Shown piece after piece: positions 43,011-52,145 of a stretch of DNA of 64,000 nt. How positions within the stretch are numbered: the first letter of the stretch is position 1; every line of letters starts with the position of its first letter. This DNA is from Rhodovulum sp. P5 (GTDB lineage: Bacteria > Pseudomonadota > Alphaproteobacteria > Rhodobacterales > Rhodobacteraceae): the NCBI RefSeq assembly GCF_002079305.1, contig NZ_CP015039.1, positions 889,501 to 953,500 on the forward strand. The letters are read 5' to 3'. The notes below the pieces were generated by a model, which was not told where the DNA came from, made no database searches, and was given only the letters and a program-made list of their open reading frames with translations. A program made the position numbers and the translations under genes.

Positions 43011-43699
43011 GCCCGTGTGAAATGCACGACGGCCCCGACCGAACAGTCGGGATCGTAAAGCAGCCCTTCCCGGGACAGGGTCGCGAATATCCTGTGAATG
43101 CCCTCAATTCCGATGACGGATTTGTGCACCTCCAGCAGGACGGAACGCACCCCGCGCAGGTCAAGCCGGTCGAAGATATCGACCTCGCCGCCTTCGATAT
43201 CGGCGATCACAACGCTTGGGTGTATCCCGTCCAGCAAGCCCTGCATATCGCGAACCGGAACAGTGACCTTTTCCCGATAGGCCGAACTGTCCGAAAGCGA
43301 CGACCCCCAGAAATTCGTCCGCAGATAGAAGGCCACCTCGTCTTGCGCCGCGGAAACAAGGTCAAGCCGCCCCGTCCTTGACAGGGCAATCGCATTCTCG
43401 ACAACCGCATCCACAGCGTTAAGGGCATGTGTTTTCGCGATGATCGGCACCAGTTCCGGGTTGCCTTCGATCACGTGGCAGCTTTCCAGCTTCACGGTCT
43501 TGCTGGCCAGGGAGGAGAGATACCCGATCCCGCCCCCAAGTTCGAGCAGCCGGTCGCCGTCGCGGAGGATGCGCACAAGCTGGTTCGCCTCAAGCCGCTC
43601 ATAGCGTCCGGCGCTGATCGCTTCGAGGATCGGAGGTGTCAGCAGATGAGGCGGCAATTCGATCTTGATACCGCGCAGGGTGAACGTTTTCAGTTCCAT
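43007..43699 (-). CDS. FkbM family methyltransferase
   Basis: 230 residues with a SAM-binding core: LLELGGGIGYLSSLAS (motif I), HVIEGNPELVPIIAKTHALN, and VVIADIEGGEVDIFDRLDL, the FkbM signature near residue 165. FkbM enzymes O-methylate sugars or small molecules and are frequent in polysaccharide clusters, which fits the overlapping glycosyltransferase gene. I prefer ATG 43,699; GTG 43,705 is possible. The target hydroxyl is unknown. Confidence 0.85.
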   Translation of the reverse strand: MELKTFTLRGIKIELPPHLLTPPILEAISAGRYERLEANQLVRILRDGDRLLELGGGIGYLSSLASKTVKLESCHVIEGNPELVPIIAKTHALNAVDAVVENAIALSRTGRLDLVSAAQDEVAFYLRTNFWGSSLSDSSAYREKVTVPVRDMQGLLDGIHPSVVIADIEGGEVDIFDRLDLRGVRSVLLEVHKSVIGIEGIHRIFATLSREGLLYDPDCSVGAVVHFTRA

Positions 43700-43943
43700 T
43701 GACACGCCCGAGAGTTGTTCCGTTCAGGTTCGTGTCCTAGCCTCTTCCATGTCCACCTTGCAAGGACGGCGTCGGCACGGGATGACGCGGCGGGTGGGTC
43801 TGTTCATCTGAAGGTGGCAAAGCTGGATGGCAGGGCACGGGCGAAACGACCCGCAGCCAAGGGAGGCACCGCGAGGGCGCCCCGGGCGTATCGGTCTTGC
43901 GTTCCCGCGTTATGATCGGTGCAACCGGAAGGGATTGCCGTGG

Positions 43944-46037
43944 TCAAACAATGTCCCAGTTCGGCCCGACATCGGCGATGACGTGATAGGTTTCGTCCCC
44001 CTCCCGCATCTCCCAATAGGCGACACGGCCGCTGTCCTTGCGCCAGAGAACATCATCGGTGCCGTCCCCGGTGAAATCGCCCGTCCCTTCGATCCCCCAA
44101 TCGGTGGTCGCATAGCCGATGACGCGGAAGGTCCCGCTCCCGCCGTCCATTTCCCAGAATCCCACGGTGCCGGTGTCTTTGCGCCAAAGAACGTCGTCGG
44201 TCCCGTCGCCGTTGAAATCACCGGTGCCCGCGATCAGCCAATCGGTGCCGGCATAGCCGATGACGTGGAACGCCTCATCCCCGTCATGCATCTCCCAATA
44301 GCCCGCCGTGCCGGTGTCTTTCCGCCACAAGACATCGTCGGTGCCGTCCCCGTTGAAATCACCTGTGCCCTCGATGCTCCAGTCACTGCCGGCATACCCG
44401 ATCACGTGGAAGGTCTCGTTTCCGTCGTGCATCTCCCAATATCCAACGGTGCCGGTGGTCTTTCGCCAGAGGACATCATCGGCCGCGTCACCGTTGAAAT
44501 CGCCCGTGCCCGTCACCGTCCAGTCGCTACCGGCATGGCCGATAACGTGGTAGGTTTCGTCACCGTTCTGCATCTGCCAGAACCCCACATTCCCGGCGTC
44601 CTTGCGCCAGAGAATGTCATCGGTGCCGTCCCCTGTGAAATCGCCCTTGCCGCGAATGGTCCAGGCAGTATCGATATCGGCGATGACCCTATAGCTCTCA
44701 TCCCCCTCCTGCATCTCCCAGAAACTGACGCGCCCGCTATCCTTGCGCCACAGGATGTCGTCGGTGCCGTCCCCGGTGAAATCCTGACGGTCGCCGCTGG
44801 CCAGCGTGATTTCGGTGCTGCCCGCGCTGCGCCGAATGAAAAAGCCGGCCCCCGAGAAATCGCCCGAAAGCGTCAGGGCGCCATCGGAATTCCCGTCCAG
44901 ATCGGTATCGAACGCGATCCGCGTTTCGGTCGTCAGAACCGTGATATCCAGAACGTCGGATTCGTCGTTGAAGACGATCCGGTCAAGCCGGGTGAAATCG
45001 GCGATCCTGTCGCCGATCAGATCCGCCGCCCCCGCTGCACCCAGAAAGATGTCACGCCCGGTGCCACCGGTCAGATCATCCGCCCCCGCACCGCCGGACA
45101 ACAGGTCATCGCCGCCGTTCCCCTCTAACGCGTTTTCACCTGCATTGCCGCGCAGATCATTTGCCCCGGCATTGCCGAACAGGTTCGCGTCGAAGACGCC
45201 AAGCAGGCCGGCATCGGCGATCCCCGAAACCAGCGTCATGTCGACCGACACCAGAAGGCGGTCGCCATCGACCACGTCGAGCTTGGCATTGCCGCCCGAT
45301 GTATCGACAACCACTTCGGATGTGACCTGATCGACGACGATCTCAACCGAGGTGGTTGCCGAGGCCGAAACCGCCAGCGCATATCCCCCGGCCGCCGCAG
45401 TCGACACACCGCCCAGGCCGGCGTGTATGCCGATGCCCGACCGTCCCTCGCCCACCGTGTAAAAGGCGTCGCCATCGAGGTCTTGATAGGCCACGCCGGT
45501 CACGAACACCCCGTCGCCGGATCTGGCGAAATCAACGGTCAACATCGACGCATCGTATGTGTCGCCGTCATCGGCGGTGAAATCGCCCCGGACCTGTGCA
45601 AGGCCGACCTCCCGAAAATCGGGATACAGCAGGTTCTCCCGGTGATAGGGGCTCAGGAACAGGCCCTGGTGATGGTCTTCGGCGGCCTCCAACAGGTCAA
45701 CACCGCCGAGATGGATGCCGAACCATGCAAGGTTTTCGCCATAGGACCACGCCCCCGAAAGGGCATAGCCAGCGGACAGGAGCCTTTCCTCGACCGTCGA
45801 CCCGCCCTCACCGGTATGGCTGAAGACATCGGCGGCGAGCATCCATTCGGAATGGTCCTGCGCGGCGGCCTCAAGATAGGTGTTGGGCGCAAGGGCGGCC
45901 TTGGGAGTGGCGGAAATCGTGCCCGGCTCCAGCCCCTCATTCAGGTCGATCCCGAAGCGGGCGGCCTCTCCCAAGGGATCCATCCGCGCGCGGTTGAACA
46001 ACTCGATAAGGTATTGTTCGAGGTCGGTGATGGCCAT
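43944..46037 (-). CDS. Secreted CAP-domain protein with RTX-type and FG-GAP-like repeats
   Basis: 697 residues. A CAP/SCP domain (about 1-170) has the motifs HSEWMLAADVFSHTG, SYGENLAWFG and HRENLLYPDFREVGLA. A 'cell-surface' linker follows, then Ca2+-binding RTX-type Gly-Asp repeats (DDLLSGGAGADDLTGGTGRD, about 300-340) typical of type I secretion substrates. The C-terminal third (about residues 418-697) is six 47-residue FG-GAP-like repeats, each GDFxGDGTDDVLWRKD...WEM. No Sec signal peptide is present, as expected for type I export. Function is unknown, probably an adhesin or matrix protein. The transporter genes are elsewhere. Confidence 0.88.
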   Translation of the reverse strand: MAITDLEQYLIELFNRARMDPLGEAARFGIDLNEGLEPGTISATPKAALAPNTYLEAAAQDHSEWMLAADVFSHTGEGGSTVEERLLSAGYALSGAWSYGENLAWFGIHLGGVDLLEAAEDHHQGLFLSPYHRENLLYPDFREVGLAQVRGDFTADDGDTYDASMLTVDFARSGDGVFVTGVAYQDLDGDAFYTVGEGRSGIGIHAGLGGVSTAAAGGYALAVSASATTSVEIVVDQVTSEVVVDTSGGNAKLDVVDGDRLLVSVDMTLVSGIADAGLLGVFDANLFGNAGANDLRGNAGENALEGNGGDDLLSGGAGADDLTGGTGRDIFLGAAGAADLIGDRIADFTRLDRIVFNDESDVLDITVLTTETRIAFDTDLDGNSDGALTLSGDFSGAGFFIRRSAGSTEITLASGDRQDFTGDGTDDILWRKDSGRVSFWEMQEGDESYRVIADIDTAWTIRGKGDFTGDGTDDILWRKDAGNVGFWQMQNGDETYHVIGHAGSDWTVTGTGDFNGDAADDVLWRKTTGTVGYWEMHDGNETFHVIGYAGSDWSIEGTGDFNGDGTDDVLWRKDTGTAGYWEMHDGDEAFHVIGYAGTDWLIAGTGDFNGDGTDDVLWRKDTGTVGFWEMDGGSGTFRVIGYATTDWGIEGTGDFTGDGTDDVLWRKDSGRVAYWEMREGDETYHVIADVGPNWDIV
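43947..44786 (-). repeat. Six tandem 141-bp coding repeats (last one 135 bp)
   Basis: The C-terminal end of the CAP-domain gene is six in-frame repeats of 47 codons; copies 3-5 are the most alike at DNA level, suggesting recent expansion. Each encodes an FG-GAP/VCBS-like unit with a DxDGxxDD calcium loop. Such repeats recombine and may vary in number between strains. Confidence 0.9.
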
Positions 46038-46313
46038 CCTGCAATCTCCTCCGGATCGACCCGGCCGGCCGCCGCATGCCGCTCCGCTATCGGCCTCTCC
46101 CGTCGGCGCGGCAGGTGTGGAACGATCCTCTCAGCCTCTGGCATGCCGGGCAAGACAGGCTTGCCCGACCTCTTTGCCAAGCAGGACGCCAAGACGAAAC
46201 CGTGCGGCGCTAGGCGCTCAGACTGGGTGCGCCATAGGCAGTCTTGCCGCGGAACCACAAAACCATCGCCCTGGCACCGCCTGGATGGAGACCAGCCGAG
46301 GGCCCCGAAGTGC

Positions 46314-47114
46314 CTATCTCAACCGGTGGTCCATCATGGCCGATGGCTGCGCACAGCCGGCCTCTCCGACGATCTTTGCAGGAACCCCGGCCACGGTCGA
46401 TCCCGGCGGCACATCCTGCAACACGACCGACCCCGCTGCGATCCGCGAACAGCAGCCGACCGAAATGTTGCCCAGAACCTTGGCCCCTGCCCCGATCAGA
46501 ACGCCATCGCCGATCTTGGGGTGCCGGTCTTCCTCTTCCTTGCCGGTCCCGCCAAGGGTCACGGAATGCAGCATCGAGACATTGTCGCCCACCACCGCGG
46601 TCTCGCCGATCACGATGGAATGGGCATGGTCGATCATGATGCCCTGGCCAAGCCGCGCCGCGGGATGAACATCCACCCCGAACATTTCCGACACGCGCAT
46701 CTGGACGAAATAGGCCATGTCCTGCCGCCCATGCCCCCAGAGGTAATGACCGATCCGGTAGGCCTGCAACGCCTGAAAGCCTTTGAAGAACAGGATCGGC
46801 TGGATGTAGCGATGGCAGGCCGGGTCACGCTCCACCACCGCGGTCAGATCGGCCCGTGCCGCCTGCCCCAGTTCCGGCGCATCGGCATAGGCCGCGTCCG
46901 CGATTTCGCGCAGCAGTTGTTCCGACATCTCACCGGAGGAAAGCTTCAGCGCGAACCGATAGGCCAGCGCATCGTTCAGCCCGTCATGGTGCAAAAGGCT
47001 TGAATGCATCAACCCGCCCAGAAGCGGTTCGCACACGACCGCTTCCTCCGCTTCGGCGCAGATCCGCTTCCAGACCGGGTCGACTTCCGTCAGGCGGCGC
47101 TTGGTTTCAGCCAT
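46314..47114 (-). CDS. cysE: Serine O-acetyltransferase
   Basis: 266 residues. The N-terminal helical domain (AYRFALKLSS, FQALQAYRIGHYLW) precedes a left-handed beta-helix with hexapeptide repeats (DHAHSIVIGETAVVGDNVSMLHSVTLGGTGK, PKIGDGVLIGAGAKVLGNI) and ends VPAKIVG plus a short tail. It makes O-acetylserine from serine and acetyl-CoA, the substrate of the cysteine synthase encoded at 5.6-6.6 kb. A C-terminal Ile needed for CysK docking in enteric bacteria is not seen at the end (MMDHRLR). The ribosome site AAAGGAACACCG fits ATG 47,114. Confidence 0.95.
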   Translation of the reverse strand: MAETKRRLTEVDPVWKRICAEAEEAVVCEPLLGGLMHSSLLHHDGLNDALAYRFALKLSSGEMSEQLLREIADAAYADAPELGQAARADLTAVVERDPACHRYIQPILFFKGFQALQAYRIGHYLWGHGRQDMAYFVQMRVSEMFGVDVHPAARLGQGIMIDHAHSIVIGETAVVGDNVSMLHSVTLGGTGKEEEDRHPKIGDGVLIGAGAKVLGNISVGCCSRIAAGSVVLQDVPPGSTVAGVPAKIVGEAGCAQPSAMMDHRLR

Positions 47115-47381
47115 CGGTGTTCCTTTCTTCGCTGCCCCGATCCTACAACAAACGGTCCCGGAAGGCCAAACCGCGGCCGGGCCCCGACTGCAAAGGTATC
47201 CCAAGGATGGGGTGGACGTCATCCTAGACCAACGGCGGCGGTCACCATGTTCAAGAATTCGGCACCGTGCGAATGAACCGCGCCGAAAAACCCGAACGCC
47301 CATCTGCGAAAGGCGGTCGACTCGGCCAGCCGGGCACAGCCGCCATTTGCCTTTGCCCTCCGAACCTGCTTGGATCGCAAG

Positions 47382-48215
47382 ATGAAAGCATCCGCCACCA
47401 ATCCTCCCCGCCTGTCCGCCATCGACATGTCGCCCAAGATGGGCAAGAAACATTATCACAAGGCGCTGGAGGAGCTTCAGCTTCGCATGACCACGATCCA
47501 GCAGGCCTATCTGTTTTCCGGCGCCAAGGCGGTCATCGTGTTCGAAGGCTGGGATGCCGCGGGCAAGGGCGGCACGATCCGGCGGATGTCGGCCGCGCTT
47601 GACCCGCGCAGCTTCAAGGTCTGGCCCATCGGGGCGCCGCGGGACTACTACCTCGACCGCCATTACCTGCTGCGCTTCATGGAACGGCTGCCGCCCAAGG
47701 GCGCCATCTCGGCCTTCGACCGGTCGTGGTATGGACGGGTGCTGGTCGAACGGGTGGAGGATCTGACGCCCGCAAGCCGCTGGCGCATGGGCTATGACGA
47801 GATCTGCGATTTCGAGCGGATGCTGCTGATGGACGGCACGCGGCTGGTGAAGCTCTTCTTCCACATCACGCCGGAGGTGCAGCTTGAACGGTTCGAGGAA
47901 CGCCTGCGCGACCCGCTGAAACGGTGGAAGCTGACCTATGAAGACTTCCGCAACCGCGAGAAATGGGATGCCTACTCGGAAGCCATCGACGAGATGTTCG
48001 CCCGCACCTCGACCAAGGCGGCGCCGTGGCATGTGATCCCGGCAAATGACAAGCGCCATGCCCGCATCAGCGCGCTTCGCCACATCGTTCAGGGCCTCAG
48101 CGATGGCCTGAAGATCGAACCGGTGGTCCCCGATGGCCGCGTGCTGGACGCGGCCGACCGGGTTCTGAACGTCGAAGCCGACCTGATTGCAAGCCTGCGC
48201 GGCCGAACGGAGTAG
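47382..48215 (+). CDS. ppk2: Polyphosphate kinase 2
   Basis: 277 residues of the class I single-domain PPK2. Walker A is GWDAAGKGGTIRRM (about residue 60), Walker B is FDRSWYGRVLVERV (about 115), and the lid segment has FEERLRDPLKRWKLT. PPK2 uses polyphosphate to phosphorylate nucleoside diphosphates, usually favouring GTP or ATP formation. I chose ATG 47,382 over TTG 47,370. It is a monocistronic gene divergent from cysE with a 267-base gap. Confidence 0.93.
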   Translation: MKASATNPPRLSAIDMSPKMGKKHYHKALEELQLRMTTIQQAYLFSGAKAVIVFEGWDAAGKGGTIRRMSAALDPRSFKVWPIGAPRDYYLDRHYLLRFMERLPPKGAISAFDRSWYGRVLVERVEDLTPASRWRMGYDEICDFERMLLMDGTRLVKLFFHITPEVQLERFEERLRDPLKRWKLTYEDFRNREKWDAYSEAIDEMFARTSTKAAPWHVIPANDKRHARISALRHIVQGLSDGLKIEPVVPDGRVLDAADRVLNVEADLIASLRGRTE

Positions 48216-48269
48216 GGCACGCCGGGTGTCTTGCCCCGGCTTCCGGTCGTGGACAGCCCGCGCCCTTGG

Positions 48270-49739
48270 TCAGTGCCAATCGCGGCAGAGATACTTGATC
48301 TCCATGAATTCCTCCATCCCGCGGCGTGCCCCCTCGCGCCCGAGACCGGATTGTTTCATGCCCCCGAACGGGATCGGGGCGCCGGTAACCTTGGTCCGGT
48401 TCACGGCGATCATCCCGAATTGCAGCGCCCGCGACACGCGGTAGATGCGCCGCGGGTTCAGGCTGTGGACATAGGCCACCAGCCCGTATTCCGTCGCGTT
48501 GGCCCGGGCGACGACCTCTTCCTCGGTCTCGAAGGGCGTGATCGGTGCGACGGGGCCAAAGGTCTCCTCGGCCATGATGCGCGCGCTGTCGGGCACATCG
48601 GTCAGCACCGTCGGCGCATAGAAAAGCGGCCCCAAGGGCAGGCGCTTGCCGCCGCAGGCCAACCGTGCGCCCTGCGCCACGGCATCGGCAACATGGTCCT
48701 CCTGCTTGGCGAGCGCGCGGTCGTTCATCAGCGGTCCGATATCGGGGTCATCCACGCCGCGCCCCACGGTCAGCGCCTCGGTCGCCGCGATGAACCGGCG
48801 GCAGAAGTCGTCATAGACCGGACGCTCGACATAAATGCGGTTCGCGCCCAGGCAGTCCTGCCCCGAGGTCGCGAACTTGGCCTTGATCGTCTCGGCAACC
48901 GCATGGTCCAGGTCGGCGCCGGAAAACACGATCACCGGCGCATGCCCGCCCAGTTCCAGCACCAGCCGCTTCACCGTTTCGGCAGACTGACGATACAAGA
49001 GCCGTCCGATCTCGGTCGAGCCGGTGAAGGAGAGCGCCCGCACCCGCCGATCTTCGGTCCAGGGACCGACCACGGTTGGGGCATCGCCGGTGACCACGTT
49101 GAACACGCCTGCCGGCACCCCGGCCCGTTCGGCCAGTTCGGCCAGCGCCAGCGCGGAAAAGGGCGTTTCGGCCGACGGATGCGCCACCACCGTGCAGCCG
49201 GCCGCCAGGGCCGCGGCCGCCTTGCGCGTCAGCATGGCCGAGGGGAAGTTCCATGGCGTGATCAGGGCCACCACCCCCACGGGTTCCAGCCACAGCTCCA
49301 CCTCGGCGTCGGGCAGATGCGAGGTCACCCCTTCGATATTGGGCCGCTTGGCCTCTTCGGCGTAGAACTCGATGAAAGACGCGGCATAGTCGATCTCTCC
49401 CCGCGCCTCCGACAGAGGTTTGCCCTGTTCGATGACCATGATCCGCGCAAGGTCCTCCCGTGCTGCGATCACCAGATCGAACCAGCGCCGCAGGATGACG
49501 CTGCGCTCCTGCGGCAGTTTATGCGCCCAGCCCGGAAAGGCCGCCTCGGCGCACGCCACCGCCCCGCGTGCCTGCGTGCCCGTCATCGCGGCAACGGTCC
49601 CGATACAGGCACCGTCGGCGGGGTCGCGCACCGTGATCGTCGTTTCGCCCTCCACCCATCGGCCGTCGATGTAGGACCCACTCCGCAGGAGAGAATGGTC
49701 CGCAATCCCGGCGCGTGTGGCAATCGTGTCATCGGTCAT
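48270..49739 (-). CDS. NAD(P)+-dependent aldehyde dehydrogenase, succinate-semialdehyde dehydrogenase-like
   Basis: 489 residues. Catalytic Cys in GQDCLGANRIYV (about residue 291) and Glu in LVLELGGHAPVIVF (about 257), nucleotide region ALITPWNFPSAMLTRK, and FTGSTEIGRLL are all conserved. The closest type is GabD. Other members oxidise glutarate or aromatic semialdehydes. The stop is 54 bases from the convergent ppk2 gene. The GAAGGGAG ribosome site fixes ATG 49,739. No aminotransferase partner is near. Confidence 0.88.
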   Translation of the reverse strand: MTDDTIATRAGIADHSLLRSGSYIDGRWVEGETTITVRDPADGACIGTVAAMTGTQARGAVACAEAAFPGWAHKLPQERSVILRRWFDLVIAAREDLARIMVIEQGKPLSEARGEIDYAASFIEFYAEEAKRPNIEGVTSHLPDAEVELWLEPVGVVALITPWNFPSAMLTRKAAAALAAGCTVVAHPSAETPFSALALAELAERAGVPAGVFNVVTGDAPTVVGPWTEDRRVRALSFTGSTEIGRLLYRQSAETVKRLVLELGGHAPVIVFSGADLDHAVAETIKAKFATSGQDCLGANRIYVERPVYDDFCRRFIAATEALTVGRGVDDPDIGPLMNDRALAKQEDHVADAVAQGARLACGGKRLPLGPLFYAPTVLTDVPDSARIMAEETFGPVAPITPFETEEEVVARANATEYGLVAYVHSLNPRRIYRVSRALQFGMIAVNRTKVTGAPIPFGGMKQSGLGREGARRGMEEFMEIKYLCRDWH

Positions 49740-50009
49740 ATGCAATCTCCCTTCGCGGGAAACCTCGCATGCCATAGCCGGGGATAAAAGCAGATCGCAG
49801 GGCAGCGCCGGCGCGGACGCGTCAGGCGCCGACTTACGTTCCGAACATGGCATCCGCCGCCCAGACGCAAGATAGCGTGTTGCAGAGCGTCCCGGGCCGG
49901 GCCATCAAGCCCGCGAGCGCTGCGCGGCGCAACCTGCCTTCGGTCCGTGCCAACGGATCCTCCGGGCGACCGCCGCGGCGAAATCCGAACATCACGCGGA
50001 ACGGAGTAC

Positions 50010-50786
50010 ATGGAAATCGAGATCGACGTGAAAATGAACTACACCCTCGGCCCGGGGGCAACGGCGTGCCTGGTGATCGGTGCCGCGGACACCGACGGTC
50101 AGACCGTTCTGGACAGCCGGCTTGAAACCAACGCGGCGGAACTGAACCGGATCGACGGCGAGGCCGGGGTTGGCCAGCGGATCTGGGTCCAGCTTTCGCA
50201 GGATACCCTGTCCCTGACCTATCACGCGCGTGTCGATGTCAGTCGGGCGAATACGCCTCTTGAGTCCCTGGCCGCCGTGCCGCTTCATCAGCTTCCGGCC
50301 GAGGCGCTCTCCTTCCTGCGTCCGTCGCGATACTGCCAGTCCGACATGTTTCCCGCCTTTGTCGCGCGCCGGTTTGGCGACCGGGAGGGCGGGGCCAAGG
50401 TTGCCGCCATCCGCGACTGGGTGGCGGCGGAAATGGCCTATGTCCCGGCAAGCTCCGGCCCCGCGACGACCGTGATCGATACGTTCGCCGCCCGCGAAGG
50501 GATCTGCCGCGACTACGCTCATATGGTCTGTGCGCTGGCCCGCGCCTCTGGCATTCCGGCACGCTATGCCTCGGTCTATGCGCCCGATGTCGACCCGCCG
50601 GATTTCCATGCCGTGGCCGAGGTCTGGCTGGACGGGGGCTGGCAACTTGTCGATGCCACGGGCATGAGCCGCCCCGATGACATCGTCCTTATCGCCGCGG
50701 GGCGCGATGCCTGCGACGTGGCCTTCCTCGAAACCAGTCTCCCGGCACAGTTGGTCGAACAGACGGTAAGCGTCGGCCGCCGATAG
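50010..50786 (+). CDS. Transglutaminase-like cysteine protease family protein
   Basis: 258 residues. An N-terminal beta domain (MEIEIDVKMNYTLGPGATAC) is followed by the catalytic core with a Cys-His-Asp triad: EGICRDYAHM (Cys about 171), DFHAVAEVWLDGGW (His about 204) and LVDATGM (Asp about 219). These proteins cleave or link peptide amides, or modify proteins; no secretion signal is seen. ACGGAG precedes ATG 50,010; an earlier in-frame Met was rejected. The divergent gene upstream is the aldehyde dehydrogenase, 270 bases away. Confidence 0.88.
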   Translation: MEIEIDVKMNYTLGPGATACLVIGAADTDGQTVLDSRLETNAAELNRIDGEAGVGQRIWVQLSQDTLSLTYHARVDVSRANTPLESLAAVPLHQLPAEALSFLRPSRYCQSDMFPAFVARRFGDREGGAKVAAIRDWVAAEMAYVPASSGPATTVIDTFAAREGICRDYAHMVCALARASGIPARYASVYAPDVDPPDFHAVAEVWLDGGWQLVDATGMSRPDDIVLIAAGRDACDVAFLETSLPAQLVEQTVSVGRR

Positions 50787-50919
50787 CGTGTTGGCGGGGA
50801 CGTGAAAGAAAATTGCGGCTGGGCAGTGGGGTGCCCTGCCGTGGCCCTTTGCGATATGCTAACCTCAACCCACGCCATCCCGGCGAAGGCTGTCGTTCCC
50901 TTGAAGCAAGGCCCGATCC

Positions 50920-51786
50920 ATGACCCGTCTGACGCCCGAGGGCGAGAAAATCGTCGCTGACATCGCCGACCGCCACGCGGTATCGAGCGACGCGGTGCAA
51001 ACCCTGCTCTTCGCGCTCGTCCAGGGGGGCGGCACGCAGGCCCAGTTCAACCATCCCGACCTTGGCGGGATGGGGCAATGGTCGGCGGGCGGCATGACCA
51101 TGATCGGCGACATGTTCAACAACGCCCTGAAAGCGAAGGTCGACGCGCTGTGTTCCGATCTGTCCGATGCACTGCGCACGCACACCGCCATTGCACCGAC
51201 CGCGCACCCGGCCATGTCGCAAAGCCAGTCAAGCGGACCCAGCCTTTTTGTTTCGGGATCGGGGATTGGGGGGCAGGCATGGCCATCCGAGCTGGGAACT
51301 CCGTCCTCCACCGGCAGCCAGAATGACATGCGCTATGCCGTGTTCCCCGACACCCAGCGCCTTGCCATCGATGTCGGCGGCAAGATCGACATCTACGATA
51401 CCGGCGACCATCGGATCTCGGGCGTGTCGCAGCAGCAAAGCGGCGACAGGACGCTGACCTTTGTCAGCCAGCACGGACCGGTTTCACTTGCCGGGCTGCG
51501 GAAACTGTCGGTGGAGGAGGCGGAAGAGCCGGCAGCACGTCCCGCCCCTAACGAAGCGGTTCCGACGGATAGCCCCGCAGACGCGCAAGCCACCGAGGCC
51601 GCGAAACCCGCGCCGTCGCCGGCGGCCGTGCAGGCACCGCATCCTGCCGAACCGGTGGAAGGCCGCGCCTCTGGCGCAGAAGACACCATTGCCCTGATCC
51701 GGAAACTGTCAGACCTCAAGAACGATGGCATCCTGACCGAAGAGGAATTTGCAGAGAAGAAGGCCGAGTTGCTGAAGCGATTGTAA
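50920..51786 (+). CDS. SHOCT-domain protein
   Basis: 288 residues. Residues about 1-90 are helical (MTRLTPEGEKIVADIADRH, DLGGMGQWSAGGMTMIGDMF), followed by a beta-rich part (FPDTQRLAIDVGGKIDIYDT), an Ala/Pro-rich linker, and a C-terminal SHOCT module (IRKLSDLKNDGILTEEEFAEKKAELLKRL-like, about residues 258-288). SHOCT domains are oligomerisation tails. Function of the rest is unknown. Upstream lie 133 bases without a gene; downstream 359 bases. Confidence 0.8.
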   Translation: MTRLTPEGEKIVADIADRHAVSSDAVQTLLFALVQGGGTQAQFNHPDLGGMGQWSAGGMTMIGDMFNNALKAKVDALCSDLSDALRTHTAIAPTAHPAMSQSQSSGPSLFVSGSGIGGQAWPSELGTPSSTGSQNDMRYAVFPDTQRLAIDVGGKIDIYDTGDHRISGVSQQQSGDRTLTFVSQHGPVSLAGLRKLSVEEAEEPAARPAPNEAVPTDSPADAQATEAAKPAPSPAAVQAPHPAEPVEGRASGAEDTIALIRKLSDLKNDGILTEEEFAEKKAELLKRL

Positions 51787-52145
51787 CGGGCGGCCGCTGT
51801 TACGCAAATCGGGTGTTGGTCACGCTGGTCATCTTCACGGAACGTACTTGCCCCAAGCCCTCGCCCACAGCGGTGCAGCCATTGCTGACGGCGACCCGCA
51901 AGCTATGCGCGGCGACCTGCCGGTCGGGCTCCTGCACCACTTGGCCTTCTTGCGGGCGTTAGGGGCGCCCCGCGGGATGGCGGCCACGGCGCCCGGCCAA
52001 GGGGCATATCGGCAGAATCGTCCGCCGCGTCCCTCGGAACCGGCGCGGCACGGCAGATGCCGGTCATGCCCGCCGCCACCTGCGAATCCGCGTGACAAGT
52101 GCCGCGCCCGCGGATAGGCAACCGGGTCTCGACAGGGAGGAAAAG
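51787..52145. other. Intergenic region before the LysR gene
   Basis: 359 bases with no gene I can support. Minus-strand frames look Arg/Pro/Gly-biased and unlike known proteins. The stretch must hold the lysR promoter and the AGGGAGGA ribosome site at its right end. Confidence 0.4.

Noticed and set aside
43947..44786. Regular repeats that could suggest a CRISPR array
   Set aside because: The 141-bp period is in frame with the CAP-domain gene and encodes FG-GAP-like units; there are no short repeats with unique spacers.
46147..46167. Hairpin CGGGCAAG/CTTGCCCG downstream of cysE
   Set aside because: It lies about 147 bases past the cysE stop with no T tract; too weak to call a terminator.
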